DNA from: Lithodes maja
Lineage: Eukaryota > Arthropoda > Malacostraca > Decapoda > Lithodidae
DNA length: 64,000 nt
Direction: 5' to 3'
Assembly: GCA_037953745.1 (NCBI GenBank)
Contig: JBAKBP010007924.1
Span: 31,449 to 95,448, forward strand
Under the pieces are notes generated by a model, which had not been told where the DNA came from, searched no databases, and saw nothing but the letters and a program-made list of their open reading frames with translations. The position numbers and the translations under genes were made by a program. Within the stretch, counting starts at the first letter, position 1; each line of letters opens with the position of its first letter. Shown here piece by piece: positions 52,422 through 64,000 of the stretch.

Positions 52422-55400
52422 ATGTCGTGCCCTAGCACTGACGAGGAGCGAGAGATGCCATTTGAAGAGGTGCCATTAGTAATCAGTGAGGAGGATGCTA
52501 GAGTTTATGTGAGTAAGCGGTACCACGTGACGGAGGAGAGGCTGACTGGGGTGGATATTTATGGCTTGCACCTGATAGCCAAGGTTTTGGGCCTATCCAA
52601 TGTAATAGGGATGTCCAAGAGGGAGCTGATTTCCTGGGTGTTGCGTGGGCGACATGGGGTTTCGGAGGAGAGGGCGTTTGGGGGGGTTCCTCCCCAGATC
52701 CCCTCTCACTCGACTCCCACAGTGCCGTCCACTCAGTTGCCGGAGGTTAGCACTCTCCCACAGAGGGATGAGAATTGGCAGATTGGAGTGCCCTCGGGCG
52801 GTGCACATGGTGGTTCCCCAGTTTTTGCCCCCCCTCCTTCAGTAGTGGCAGCTCCCTCTTCCTGCCTGTCTCCAGATATGATATTTAGACTTGAGCTTGC
52901 TAAAATTGAGACTAGGAAGCATGAGATTGAGGCTGAGACCAGAAGGCAGGAGAATGAGACCAGAAGGCAGGAGAATGAGACTAGGAAGCAGGAGAAGGAG
53001 ATTGAGGCTGAGGTTAGGAGGCACGAGGCTGAGCTTAGGTACGACTCCGAGAAATATTGTGCTCAAATAGATTTAGATAAGACTCGGGCAGAGTCGACAG
53101 GGACTCGGATGGGCCGTGAGGGCCAAGTAAGAGAACAGTCCTTGTCCCACTTAGTCAAATTGGTGCCGGCATTTAGTGAAACTGAAGTCACAGAATTTTT
53201 TAATCGTTTTGAGAAGAAGTGTAGGGAGCATAATTGGCCTGAAGAGAAGTGGGCAGCTCTAGTCTCCTCAAGACTTACGGGTAAGGGTCTGAAGGCTTAT
53301 GATGCACTGCCTTTAGAGTCTTGCATTGACTACCCAGTATTGAAGAGAGCTGTCCTACGGGCATACGAGTTGCAACCAGAAACATATCGATTGAAGTTTC
53401 GGGGTGTTACGAAGACTAGGGAGGCGACCTTTCTTGAACATGCCCGGGACTTAAAAGATGCACTTACAAACTGGACACGTTCTGAGAAAGCTGAGACGGC
53501 CGAACAGTTGACTGAGCTGTTTCTGCTCGAGCAGTTTTATAAGTGTACTGGTGCAGATATGACTTTAACTATTAAAGAAAAGAACCCTAAAACTCTACAG
53601 GAGGCAGCTGAGATGGCTGACCTCCGGCTATCACTAATTCGTGGGTGCGGGTCTGCCCAGCGTAGTGAGGCAGGTAACAAGGGGCGTGACGCCCCACCCC
53701 CCCGAGTTAGTGATATACATTATGCAAACAAGTACAAGAGCTATGATACCAAGACTGACCACAAGACTAGCACCGTCCCATTTAAGAAGGGGCCGGGCCC
53801 TTCCCAGTACCAAGGGAAGCCCAGAGGGGAGTTGGAGTGTTATCATTGTCATGAAAAGGGGCACTTTGCAAGAGTCTGTCCTAGCAAACCACCTACAGCA
53901 GCTGTGTCTTTGGCCTGCAACATTGGTGTGTCTCCGAAGTCTTCTGAGTTTGCCCGGGGCAGTTCGTCAGAGGCTGAGGCACAGCCAATGCAGAAGCACC
54001 TGGGAGGCTCGAACCCTGCTCAGGATGCTTTTTGCGACCATAGAGGGCGGGGTTGCGTGATGTGGGCGGGGCGCAAGCATGGAGTAGAGGTCTTGCGTGA
54101 TACAGGTGCTTCCCAGACTCTGATGAATAACTTGACTGGCTACCCTATAAATGCGGCTCGGGTGGTAGTGGTGCAGGGTATTAATGCAACTCGGTCATAC
54201 CCGCTGGTGCGGTTGGAGTTGGAGGTGGATGGTGTGGCACGTGAATTGGATGTCGGGATTGTGGAGAAACTGCCAGTGGAGGGCGTCGACCTTCTTCTCG
54301 GCAACGACTTTGCAATGCCCGCTTCTGAGGTTCTACCCTTAGTCGTTGCCGAGAGGACGGCCGACGTGAGTGGGGGAAAACAAGAGTGGGTCGAGCGGTG
54401 CCAGACACAACCCATGGCGTGTGCTGTCACCCGAGCTCGGGCAGCTAAAGTGTCACAGCCTAGTCCTCCGTCTTCAGACCAGCAGAGGAACGATCAACAG
54501 GAGGAGGCTAAAGCTGGAGTTGGTTTTAAGAGTTTTGACTCGGTGGCTCTCCTGGGTGATTCAGTATTGGCACCTATGTTAGAGTCTGGAGAGGTCCCAG
54601 GACCTGTCACAGCTAGTGAGGAGGTAGGGCCGGAAGAGACTCCGAGGCAGCAACGTTGCACACGGAGAGAAAAAAGGGTTGCTCAGTTTGATATTGGGGA
54701 AGGACTTGGGTTGCTTCGGAAGCATCTAGACAGGTTGGCTCCCTCAGATATTTGTAAACTGCAGTTGGAGGATCCGGAAGTTCAGAAGTGTGGTAATGGT
54801 GCTGTCGAGATTAAACACGAGGACGGGGAAGCATGTCATGTGAACCTGTTGGAGGAGTTTGTGAGGCAACCACCTGAGCAGCCTACTGTCCCTGCGTTGG
54901 TCTGCCGCGGCCAAGGTGGAGAAGGAGAGGGGGGCAGTAGGGCACAGGTGGAGGAGAGTAGGGATTGTCATGTCTAGGCGAAGCAGTGGGCGGGGGACAC
55001 GAGTCTGGTGGCTGTGGAAGCGCTAGAGCACCTGCCTGAGCAGCAGTGTGCAGCACTCCAGCACCAGCTCGGTTCATACCCCACTGGTCGTGCCGAGCCC
55101 CTGAGTCTCACAACTCGGACGGTGCGAGATGTTCCGCGGGCAGGTCACGTGAATGTTAAAAGACCGTTAGCCTCGTTGTTTCGGTGGTTCAAGGTGGGCG
55201 ACGAGGCTTTGGCATGGTTGCCAGGTCAGGGTCGACCCATGGCTGCCAAGGGTGGTGGTCAAAAGGAGGACATTGAGCAGATTGGTAAGGTCGGCTGTGG
55301 TATCGCAGTGCCCGGTCGTCGCATAGCCTCCCAATGCTGCTCTAGTCTAATGCAACAGCCCTACCATAGACCGACTGTATCTGGCCATGTCGCTGAAAGC

Positions 55401-56231
55401 GGTGATGCTGCGCAGGCAGATGTCGTCACAAGGAATGCGGGGGTGCGCATGTACGGTATCGGCGGGGAAGCCTTAGCAATAATGAACTGTGGGAGTGACT
55501 GCACGGGTGGTACTGATTGTCCCTCTCATGACCTGGCTGTTCTAGGGACGAAGGTGGAGAAGGAGGGAGACTACAGGTTAGAAGCTGCGGTCTCGGCTGG
55601 GTTGTGGGAGGGCACTAGGCATGTTGTTCGTGGAGACAGTGCAAGGCAGTTATTTACTAGGCTATGGCAGTACTTTCGCATGTTTGTTGCTTCTCCAGGC
55701 CTGATGTACGGGGTAGAATCCGACATGCAGGCTGGAGATAGTGCAAGGCTCAGTTTAATTCCCTACCGTATAGATCCTGCTCGACAGCCTATGGTGCAAG
55801 CAGAGCTGGATTACGTGTGGACGAAGGGTCTGAGGGATAAGGAATGTCGTGAGTGGTCGTTGCTTGTAACTTTGTCCGAGCGTGCTAAAGAGGTATGTGG
55901 TTTTGTTGTGGACGGGAGTACCTACCAGTGCAATGTTATGCCTGACGGACTTAAGAATGCACTAGCAACGTTTCAGAACCTGATGAATGAAAGTGAAAAG
56001 GACGATGATGCGCTGGGGCATTTCGAGGTCTATGTTCCAGCCTATGGTCCGGTCGTTGTAGTTTACCCAGATCATCACCCTCTCAAGATCTTGGACCAGT
56101 TTCACAATCGGAGTATGAGGCTGACCAGGTGGTCACTAAGGTTATTGGTATATAACCTGGACATACGCCATATTGCCGGTTGTGACAACGTGGTTGCAGA
56201 TGGTCGTTCAAGGGTATATGATCCTGGGTAG
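52422..56231 (+). pseudogene. Gag-protease polyprotein with vestigial pol (gypsy-A copy 2), one premature stop
   Basis: Same protein as in copy 1, starting at ATG 52422. The frame is open to a TAG at 54975-54977, where copy 1 has a serine codon TCG, and then remains open in the same frame to 56231. The CCHC knuckle reads CYHCHEKGHFARVC, and the protease motif DTGASQ is intact. Truncation at the stop would still leave gag and protease complete (about 851 residues). The coiled-coil module region (about 52905-53030) differs in repeat number from copy 1. The vestigial RT and RNase H pieces near the end keep a few residues closer to typical family sequence than copy 1 does (NVMPDGLKNA, VVADGRSR). 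Confidence 0.88.
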
Positions 56232-56719
56232 ATTGACACACGGGTAGCCTCCTGCTTTAGTTTGAATAGTATTTTGCGCTTGGTGCTTGTTGGCTCGCGG
56301 TTGTAGCCCAGCGTATTGGGTCGTAAAGCAGGATTGTTGAGCGTTTGGTATAGAAGAAAATAGGCTGCCCTTATAGTGCAGCCGGAAAAAAACATATTAA
56401 AATATAAAAATCATAAAAAAACTCTTTCTTTTGTTATAGATAATTGTATAAGTTTGTCATAGCCTATAGAGTTTGAGTAGTCCATGAACTATCAAACGGC
56501 TGAGCTGCTGTAAGCTCGCTCTGGGAGCATGATATTAAGTCTTTTACTATTGTTGGGAGGAGTTATGAAATGTGATTTTTTTTTTTTTATATAAGATGTG
56601 TTTTAGTGATAAACTCAGCGTTGTTTTAGTGCCATGCGGTCGCTGGGTGTGAGGGGTTTGATGAGGTTCTGCGTGTCAGATTTTAGCTCAGGGTTGAGCA
56701 AGTAAAATCTTGGGGGAGG

Positions 56720-58571
56720 TGTGACGCATGCCGAGTATGAGCATGCTGTACAGAACGCTCAGTCAGACCCCACTCTCGCTAGGATCGTCAGGGCAGGAAC
56801 TTTGGCTGTAGTCTGTGTAGAGTTTCCTAACTTAGTTTATGTGAGCCGTTGTACTATAAGTATTATAAATATGTATTTTGTTTTCATCTGAGTCAACGAG
56901 TTCTATTTTATATCATTAGTTATAAGTGTTGTGTGTGGGACTTATTGGTAATGATGAGAGGAGAGAGAGTGCGTAACGGGGGGCCCAGTGAGTGCGCCAC
57001 GCGGGCAGGTAGGCCTAATTCCCTCCTCCCTCCTCCCTCTTCAGCGCGTGGGAAATCCTTTGTCGATCCCAGATTGAGAGAGAATATTACGTAATGATTG
57101 CTAGTGGGCGGTCCTTAGTAGTTGGCGATATGCTCACTAGAGGGCCGAGTATAAAAAGGGAAGTCTAGCCGCATTGTCCTCAGAACTCATCAGGCAGAGC
57201 GACTTCTTATATCCCTTGCAACTATATATATTCTTCCGACTGATGTGAACTTTCCCTACTCTCTGTACTGCCTAACTTCTTCTTTTCCTGAAACCCTTTT
57301 TAACCTCAATGACCCCTTTGGTGCAGATTTAGTCAGCCAAAGTATTATCGCTTGAGTTCTCACGAGATATATGCCTATTAGAATAGCCTATTTTGGAAGG
57401 GATAACTAGAATAGGATTGATTAATGTTTGTTGCACTCGTATATGCATTTCCCTGTGTATGATTATTCATGTTCCTGTTTTCTGCTGATCTAGGTGATGC
57501 TAGACTGGGATAAGGCTACTAGAGTTGTGATTCCCGATGTGTATTAGGTTTTGTTGAACCTGTACAATCGCAACGGAGACTTGGAAAGCCTAGGTGGTCT
57601 TTCTGACTGTGTACCGTGGGAGTTTAGCGCTGTGTTGCGAGTGAGGGCTTTTGCCTCTGCCACCCAACACTGTGCTAACTCGTTTGCTTGACTTTGAGAG
57701 GATCGCCAGGAGAGAACCAGATACTAGTGATCTGGATCTCTCAAGAGAGCATCCCGTCAATTACCGTAATTTGGCCGCACAGTCTTAAGGACCTCGCTAG
57801 GCTACGAGCCGCTTGCTCAGCCATTGTTTCCTAGCCTACTACATCCCAGCTAGACTTTGCTCGGTCAGCAGATACAGCATAGTATTGAAGCTTTCCTTAT
57901 GTATGTTATTGTTTATGCACTATTGATTTCATGTGTGGCACGCATAGCTACTTTAGAGATTAGTGGCCCACGAGCACAATCCTAGTAGGCTATTGTCAGT
58001 GCATTGTCGGAGTACTTCTTCTTAATGTTTGCCATTTACTACTGTCTATTCTTATAATTCTTCTTATGTCAATTTAAAGCCTTTAATATTAGTTAATTGC
58101 CAGTGTGTTGCTTATTGAATTGCTGTTCAAAATCCGATACTTACTTCTTACGAGTATTCGAGAAGCATCTAACTTTATCAGAAGATTCCTTGCTTGATGC
58201 TCGAGGACTATTGTTTAACGTAACGTAATAGTGCCGATCCGAAGTAGAGGGTGGAGGACTTCTTAAGTTCTTAGTCAAGGGTGGATTACTTCGGCTTCGG
58301 CCAACACTATTCTTTGGTGTTGTTGTATTTACTTCTTTGTTTGATTGTTGACCAGACTAGATAACTCCCGTCTTTTTATTAGTCTGTTGTGAAACGCTAG
58401 TACCGAGTTCTTGTATACCCCGTTATAGCAGATAGAACTCTGGAGGGTATTGGTGTTTTTTGTTCGGCTGGCAGTACTCTGGGGTTGGGATCGTGTGTTT
58501 CCGTTGTGGCAGCGAGCCATACTCGAGTCCTGTGTGAGAGCCCTAGTGTACCCGAGTGCCCGGTCGTAACA
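56720..58571 (+). repeat. Gypsy-A copy 2, 3' LTR
   Basis: An 1852-bp LTR preceded by the TTGGGGGAGG polypurine tract and followed by the GTAT target duplication. TATA box at 57150. Confidence 0.95.
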
Positions 58572-59240
58572 GTATTAATCCTTCAGAAACCATTTTTAAG
58601 ATTTGAGTGGATCTGTGCCCAAGATCTAAGTTTAACTTGTGTCTAACATCTTATAAATCATAAATACGCATAGCCTACATTACATACTCGTGTTAACTGA
58701 TATCTAGCCGAATACTCACAGATTTTCCTTGTATATGTCCATTCTATTGTGTATGTATCAAGTCGAAGTTGAAGTATATAAGTGTATCTATTCCCTATTC
58801 AAATCCAACTTTTACCTAGAACCTACGCTCAATTTCATATTTACTTGAACGTAGACTCTAGTTCATTTATAAGAATAATTACTGATTAGAATCTTAATTT
58901 GAGTCTAATTACTTCAAATATCCAATTTACGCTTTGTGATCCTGTGCGTTAACTTGTATATTTACGAATAACTTATTTGCTTATTCTGTTATGAAATAGA
59001 TAATTTCGATCCATCTCGTCTATGATATAGATCTATTATCTAATTTTTTCACCATCTCGAATACGACGCCAATTCGTTCTGTATTCCTTATAGGAATCTG
59101 TTAACTTGTTCAGAACTCCTTCATACCTTATCAGGTATTTATATCCAAGTGCAACTTCGTCATGTATGCCATTTTCTACTATTAGTATTATTATAACTAT
59201 TAGTACACGCTATTTTATTTTGCGTTCCTTAACCTCCTGT

Positions 59241-62174
59241 AGTCAAAATATAAATTAATTCAGGTTAGGTTGTATTCAACATTTAATTCCGAGTCAGTAG
59301 ACCAAAAAAACGAGACAGAGATAGGGGCGAGGGAACGCGTTCGTGGTCCCGGACCCTAAGAATAGGAGCTTTGAATGTGCGTGGATGTAGTACGAATGAG
59401 AAGCGAGAGGATATTGGAAGGTTATTTGAAAGAAGGATGTATGATGTCCTTGCACTGAATGAAACAAAGATGAAAGGAGAGGGAGAAGTGGATTTTGGAA
59501 ACGTGATAGGTAGAAAGTCTGGAGTAGACGAGGGAGTCAGGGGGAAAGAAGGAGTGGCTATTATTGTGAAGGAGGAGTTGAGAGAGTTAATAAAAGAGTG
59601 GAAAGAGGTGTCATCAAGGCTAATGTGGGTGAGAATGCGGTTTAAGGGTGAAAGGTGGGTTTTTGTAAGTGCGTATGGACCAGGAAGTGAAAGAGAGTTA
59701 GACGAGGTAGAGGGTTTCTGGGAGGATTTGAGAGATTTTCTACAAGGGTTTGATGAAAATGAAAATGTTATAGTTTTAGGGGACCTAAATGCTAGGGTAG
59801 GAAATGAGGCTGTTGAGGGAGTCATCGGTAGTTTTGGTGTGGATGGTGTAAACGAGAGTGGAGAAAGACTGAAAAATGTATGTGAAGAGTGTAGATTGAG
59901 TGGAGGTAATACGTTCTTCAAAAAAAGGCGTATACACAAGTACACCTGGCATAGAGTTGTGAGGGGAGAGATTGTAGAGAGGGCATTGATGGATTATGTG
60001 CTGGTGACAAGGGAAAGATTGTGTAGACTGCTGGATGTGAATGTGATTAGAGGTGAGGCGGAGGGTATGGAGGTATGGTGGAGGGAAAGCTAAGAGTTAA
60101 GAGTTACAGGAGAATAAGAGACAAGCGTGAAGTAAGAGAGGTAATAAAAGTTAGTGAGTTAGAGAAGAGTGAAAAAGAGAGGGAGTACAAGGAAAGACTA
60201 AATGAAAAGTGGATGGAAGTGAGAGAGATGGAAGAGAGAGAAGTAGAGGTTGAATGGCAACAGTTTAAGGAAGGAGTGAAAGCAAGGGCAGAGGTAGTAT
60301 GCGGCAAAAGGAAAGTAGGAGGCAGAGGTATCAGGAAGGGAAGCGAGTGGTGGAATGATACGGTGAGAAAGGCAGTTGAAGAGAAGAGACAGTGTTTTGA
60401 GAGGGTTTTACAGGATGGTAGTGTTGAGGTATGGGAGAGGTACAAGGAGAAAAGGAGAGAGGCAAAACGGAAAATTAGAGAAGCGAAAAAAGATGCAAAG
60501 GAAAGGTGGGGTCAAAGGCTGAGTGAGAATTTTGAAGAACGAAAGAAGATGTTCTGGAAGGAGGTAAATAAAGTAAGGAAAGGAGGACAAAAGAGGGAAG
60601 AGTCAGTGAAAGATGAAAATGGAGAATTACTAGTGGAACCAGTTGAAGTGAGGAAAAGATATGCCGAGTATTTTGAATCTTTGTTAAATACAAGAGATGG
60701 AAGAGAAGCAGTGATTGAAGCAGAGGTGGATGGAGATAGGTTACCCAGGCCACCCAGGTGGCAGGGAATGAATGAAAGGATTGAGTAAAATGAGGTGAAA
60801 GAAGCAGTGAAACAAATGAGAGTGGGAAAAGCAGAAGGTTTGGATGGTATTGCTGTGGAGTGTATAAAGAAGGGTGGAGATGTGATAATAGAGTGGTTGG
60901 TGAGACTTTTCAATGTGTGCTTTGCTGTGTCAATGGTACCAATAGACTGGAAGAGTGCATGTATTGTGCCGTTGTACAAGGGGAAGGGAGATCGGCAGGA
61001 TTGTTCAAGTTATAGAGGTATTAGTTTATTGTCAGTGGTTGGAAAGCTGTATGGCAGGGTGTTGATAGAGAGGATAATAAAGTGTACGGAAGTTGCAATA
61101 GGAGAAGAACAGTGCGGTTTTAGGAGGGGAAGAGGGTGCGTGGCTCAGATGTTTGCAGTAAGACAGTTATGCAAGAAGTATTTAGAGAAGCATAAGGAGA
61201 TATTTTGGGCTTTTATGGACTTGGAAAAAGCGTATGATCGTGTGGACCGTGAAGCAATGTGGAAGGTGTTAAGGATTTATGAAATAGGAGGAAATTTGTT
61301 AGAAGCAGTTAAGAGTTTTTATGAAGGGAGCAGAGCATGTGTGAGAGTAGGAAATGGTGAGTTGAGTGAATGGTTTGAGGTAAAGGTAGGTTTGCGACAG
61401 GGTTGTGTAATGTCACCATGGCTGTTTAATATGTTTATGGATGGTGTGGTGAGGGAGGTGAAAATGAGAACTATGGGAAAAGGATTGGGTTTAGTAGGAA
61501 AGAATGGTAGAGATTGGGAGTTGAATCATTTGCTGTTCGCTGATGACACAGCATTGGTGGCGGATTCTGATGAGAAACTGCAGGGGGTAGTCAAAGAGTT
61601 TGGTGTGGTTTGTGGAAGGAGGAAACTGAAGGTGAACGTCAATAAAAGTAAAGTAATGGTGTGTAATAGGGGAGAGCATAGGGTGAATCTAGATGCGAGG
61701 CTGGATGGGGAAATATTGGAACAAGTAGAGTGTTTTAAATATCTAGGAGGAACGATAAGCAGGAGTGGATGTTTGGAAGTGGAGGTAAAACAGAGAGTGT
61801 GTGAAGGAAGGAAGGTTTTCAGAGCAATGGGAAGTATGTGGAAGACGAGAAATCTCGGAGTGAGAGTAAAAAGTGCACTGTATCAAGGAATTGTTGTGCC
61901 AACAGTGATGTATGGGGCTGAGACATGGGCTCTGAAGAAAAAGGAGAAAAGAGGGCTGGATGTGATGGAGATGAGCTGCTTGAGGAGTATGTGTGGAGTT
62001 ACTCGTAGAGACAGATTGAGGAATGAAGAGATACGTAGGAGAGTGGGGCAGCAGGAACATTTGTCAGCCAGAGTGGACAGAAGGGTGCTGAGCTGGTATG
62101 GTTATGTTGAACGAATGGGAGATGAAAGGCTTACAAAGAGAATATGTGAGTCAGGTACAAGGGGAGATAGAAGG
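59241..62174 (+). pseudogene. RTE-3 endonuclease and reverse transcriptase
   Basis: The endonuclease occupies about 59365-60070, with the catalytic Asn in LNVRG, Glu in LNETK and the GDLNARVG segment. The final SDH motif is destroyed by an indel near 60065-60085, which also shifts the frame. The second frame continues from about 60075 with a lysine/glutamate-rich linker, one TAA at 60786-60788, and RT: GKAEGLDGI, SYRGISLLS, motif A FMDLEKAYDRVDR, LRQGCVMSPW, and FADD near 61537-61548. The C-terminal WYGYVERM block is near 62092-62115. No ATG precedes the endonuclease in frame, so the start is unknown. The lost endonuclease residues, stop and frameshift make it inactive, although the RT catalytic residues remain. 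Confidence 0.88.
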
Positions 62175-63989
62175 TGTTACGATCGGGTCTCGTATAAATC
62201 AGTGGCTCTTGTACATTGGACTAGACTGGCATAAATGCAACAACGGAAACGCTAGATCCAACCCCTGATATATAATCCCGTTGAACAAAGAACACATAAT
62301 TATACCCTCCAGAGTTATATCTGCGATAGCGGGGTATCTTAACTCTCAGTATCTATGTGCTTCTACTATAGGCTGATGTTTTCTGAAACAGCCTATAACA
62401 TATGGTTGCTTAGTTATGGTACACAAGGAAAAGATAGTTAACTTAATTAAATCACAAGAGTGATCTAATGCAAACAAGAAGAAGGTTTACTTAACGTTAC
62501 TTAAATCAATAATATCTGTCACTCCTTTATGAAAGAAAGTGTTGTAAAGTCCTCAAGCACCGAACAAGGAATCTTCTGAATAATGTCGGATGCTACTAAG
62601 AAGAACGTATCGGAAATGGAACCACAAAATAGCAGGAGGCAGGACAATGCACGTGTAGGCTAAATACACAAAAAGGCTGGACATATAATGTTATTGGACA
62701 CAAGAATATTATAAGCGGTGCAACTGTAATAATGCTCGCCACGAAAAAGTAGTACTCCTATTAACAAAACCGGTCTATGCTGGTTGTGTCTCTCTACAGC
62801 AACCTAGACCTCAAAATGCTTGTGTAAAAATAATGGGTATGCCTAAAAGAGTATATGATCTAATCCAGTTAATGTCTACCCGGGTTAATAAAGTCTAGCT
62901 GGGATGCGCAAAGGTACAGAATTCTGGTGGAGCAAGGCAGCTCCTAGCCTAGTGTGGACCTTGGGTCTGTGCGGCCTGATTACGTTAATATGAAGGGGTG
63001 CTCTCTTGAGGATTCTCGATCACAAGTATCGAGTATCCTCCTAGCGACCCTCAAAAGTAAAAGCAAATAGAGTTAGAACAGTGTTGGGTGGATTAGGCAA
63101 GCAGCCCTCACGCACTACACAGTCTAAACTCCAAGATACACAGACAAAAGATCCACCCAGGTAACCCACAGAATCTGTAGTGTCGTGTAGCCCAAAAGTA
63201 GCCTACACACATTGAAAACACCAACAGCAAGGTACCTGATCCCTAGTCTAGCATTATTTAACCCTGTAGAAACATTAGTGATTGATGGAGACAGTCTGAG
63301 CAATACAATCTCCCAAAAAAGACAATGACTATCTTCAACCTTAATCTAGTACATAAGAAATGTGAGATCCAGCATATAATACAGTCTGGCCACCAATTCA
63401 AGGTGTGGATGCAGAGAACCAGAGGGGGATTGATATTAATGAAAGGTGAGGCAGTAGTGGAAATGATAGAGGCAGTAGGAGAGAAAGATTCTAAGACAAG
63501 AGTGTGGGACAGTTCAAGGGAGATGCTTAGAGTATGCTGTCTGGGAAGGATCTAACAAGGATATTCCCATGGACCTCCTGGCTGGAGTCCCAGTTCGCAA
63601 GAATGGCACAAGGGCGCACGACAGTCGCCCAGTAAGCAGCCGCGTAGTAGGCAGTGTTAGGCAGGAGGCAACGAATCCCGCGAGGCCTATGTAAGGGGGC
63701 CAGCCACGCACCACACTCACTACCAAGTCACACCACCTTGTCTCTCTCTCTCTCCCTCTCCCGCTCGCCTTCCCATCATTCAACTACTTAACACAATACT
63801 TTCAATTGACTAAATAAAATAGAAAGGATTGTGACAGACGAAAATAAAGAACAGTTCTGAACTGTCTGCAACACAAGCTTTCTCGAGAAGGAAAGTACAC
63901 AATGATAGGTAGACTGTAGCTATATTCTCTGCCCTGGCGAGTCCTAGCGAGTAAGCCATGCGGTTCTGGGGGAAGCGGTGAGCGTCACA
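62175..63989 (-). repeat. Solo LTR (gypsy-A relative, minus orientation) in RTE-3
   Basis: An 1815-bp solo LTR starting TGTTACGATCGGG and ending GCGTCACA, flanked by AAGG at 62171-62174 and 63990-63993. It is related over its length to the solo LTR at 41419-45315 and, in reverse orientation, to the gypsy-A LTR (for example 62920-63110 against 7150-7400). No internal sequence remains. The LINE reading continues after the second AAGG. Confidence 0.9.
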
Positions 63990-64000
63990 AAGGGCAGGAA

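Larger units (their letters stand above)
50350..58571 (+). mobile_element. Gypsy-A copy 2
   Basis: A complete element with LTRs 50350-52208 and 56720-58571 and the target duplication GTAT at 50346-50349 and 58572-58575. The empty site is seen in the G2 5' LTR near 30128-30145. It has the same collapsed pol as copy 1, so the deletion predates both insertions. Confidence 0.95.
49284..59187 (+). repeat. G2 3' LTR, split by gypsy-A copy 2 and broken by RTE-3
   Basis: Matches the 5' LTR from its first base. Segments 49284-50349 and 58572-59187 are LTR; 50350-58571 is the gypsy-A insertion. The match stops at about 59187 (CTATTAGTA), where RTE-3 begins. The three TTAA elements of the 5' LTR are absent at the first two sites, so they inserted after the two LTRs became separate. 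Confidence 0.88.
28473..64000 (+). mobile_element. G2: large Ty3/gypsy element with many nested insertions
   Basis: 5' LTR 28473-32028, internal region 32029-49283, 3' LTR from 49284, interrupted and running beyond the window. Gene order is gag, protease, RT, RNase H, integrase. The internal region without Harbinger is about 5.8 kb. Stops in gag, protease and integrase show an inactive element. The right-hand end of the 3' LTR, and therefore the target duplication, should lie outside the window, beyond the RTE-3 LINE. Confidence 0.85.
59188..64000 (+). mobile_element. RTE-3: RTE-like LINE inserted in the G2 3' LTR
   Basis: Begins where the G2 LTR match stops, at a repeated CTATTAGTA (59179-59187 and about 59197-59206), a possible part of the target duplication. 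It carries an endonuclease-RT ORF, is interrupted by a solo LTR (62175-63989), resumes at 63994 and leaves the window. It is related to but clearly distinct from RTE-1 and RTE-2. Confidence 0.8.

Noticed and set aside
1..64000. Host protein-coding genes, tRNA or rRNA genes
   Set aside because: No conserved non-transposon domain, exon series, or convincing tRNA or rRNA sequence was seen on either strand. A tRNA or covariance-model scan would settle it.

Overview
The window is repeat-rich eukaryotic DNA, and I find no ordinary host gene in it. Almost every base can be assigned to a transposable element or to simple sequence. The mixture of families (RTE-like, CR1 and Jockey/I-like LINEs, BEL/Pao, several Ty3/gypsy lineages, a Penelope-like element, Harbinger, hAT, mariner/pogo-like and TTAA-target MITEs), together with long (TA)n tracts, fits an arthropod. 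A decapod crustacean is my best guess, by inference only.

The structure is two sets of nested insertions. LEFT NEST (about 2.0-25.8 kb): a minus-strand RTE-like LINE (RTE-1) is split by a minus-strand BEL/Pao element (5654-25251). That BEL element is itself interrupted by a complete plus-strand gypsy-type element with identical-length 1839-bp LTRs (gypsy-A copy 1, 6251-14448), by an inverted composite of TTAA-flanked elements (15352-17212), and by a 5'-truncated RTE LINE with an open ORF (RTE-2, 22480-24698) inside the BEL 5' LTR. RTE-1 also carries a TTAA-flanked MITE (2588-3067) and a minisatellite-bearing insertion (4443-5236). A Jockey/I-like LINE remnant precedes the nest.

MIDDLE (25.8-28.5 kb): unassigned DNA, then a Penelope-like remnant with a GIY-YIG domain, a hammerhead-ribozyme-like motif and the start of a tandem second copy, then (TA)n and a TA-flanked mariner/pogo-type MITE.

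RIGHT NEST (28473 to the window end): a large Ty3/gypsy element, G2. Its 5' LTR holds three TTAA-target MITEs. Its integrase is split by a Harbinger transposon (35640-47046) whose transposase and MADF/Myb-like genes both read as intact two-exon genes. Inside Harbinger lie a CR1 LINE and a hAT element (40691-45650). Inside the hAT is a solo LTR (41419-45315), and inside that LTR are three more insertions, giving five levels. The G2 3' LTR is split by gypsy-A copy 2 (50350-58571) and then by a third RTE LINE, which carries its own solo LTR (62175-63989) and runs off the window.

Many insertions are supported by target-site duplications, and several by empty sites in paralogous copies within the same window, so the order of events can be read directly. 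The most unusual items are: gypsy-A, a gag-protease element whose pol has collapsed to fragments yet keeps a continuous ~1270-codon ORF; an 899-bp terminal-inverted-repeat element with an apparent 13-bp target duplication; the head-to-head TTAA composite; and the Penelope hammerhead remnant. Percent identities were judged by eye, and no database search was possible.
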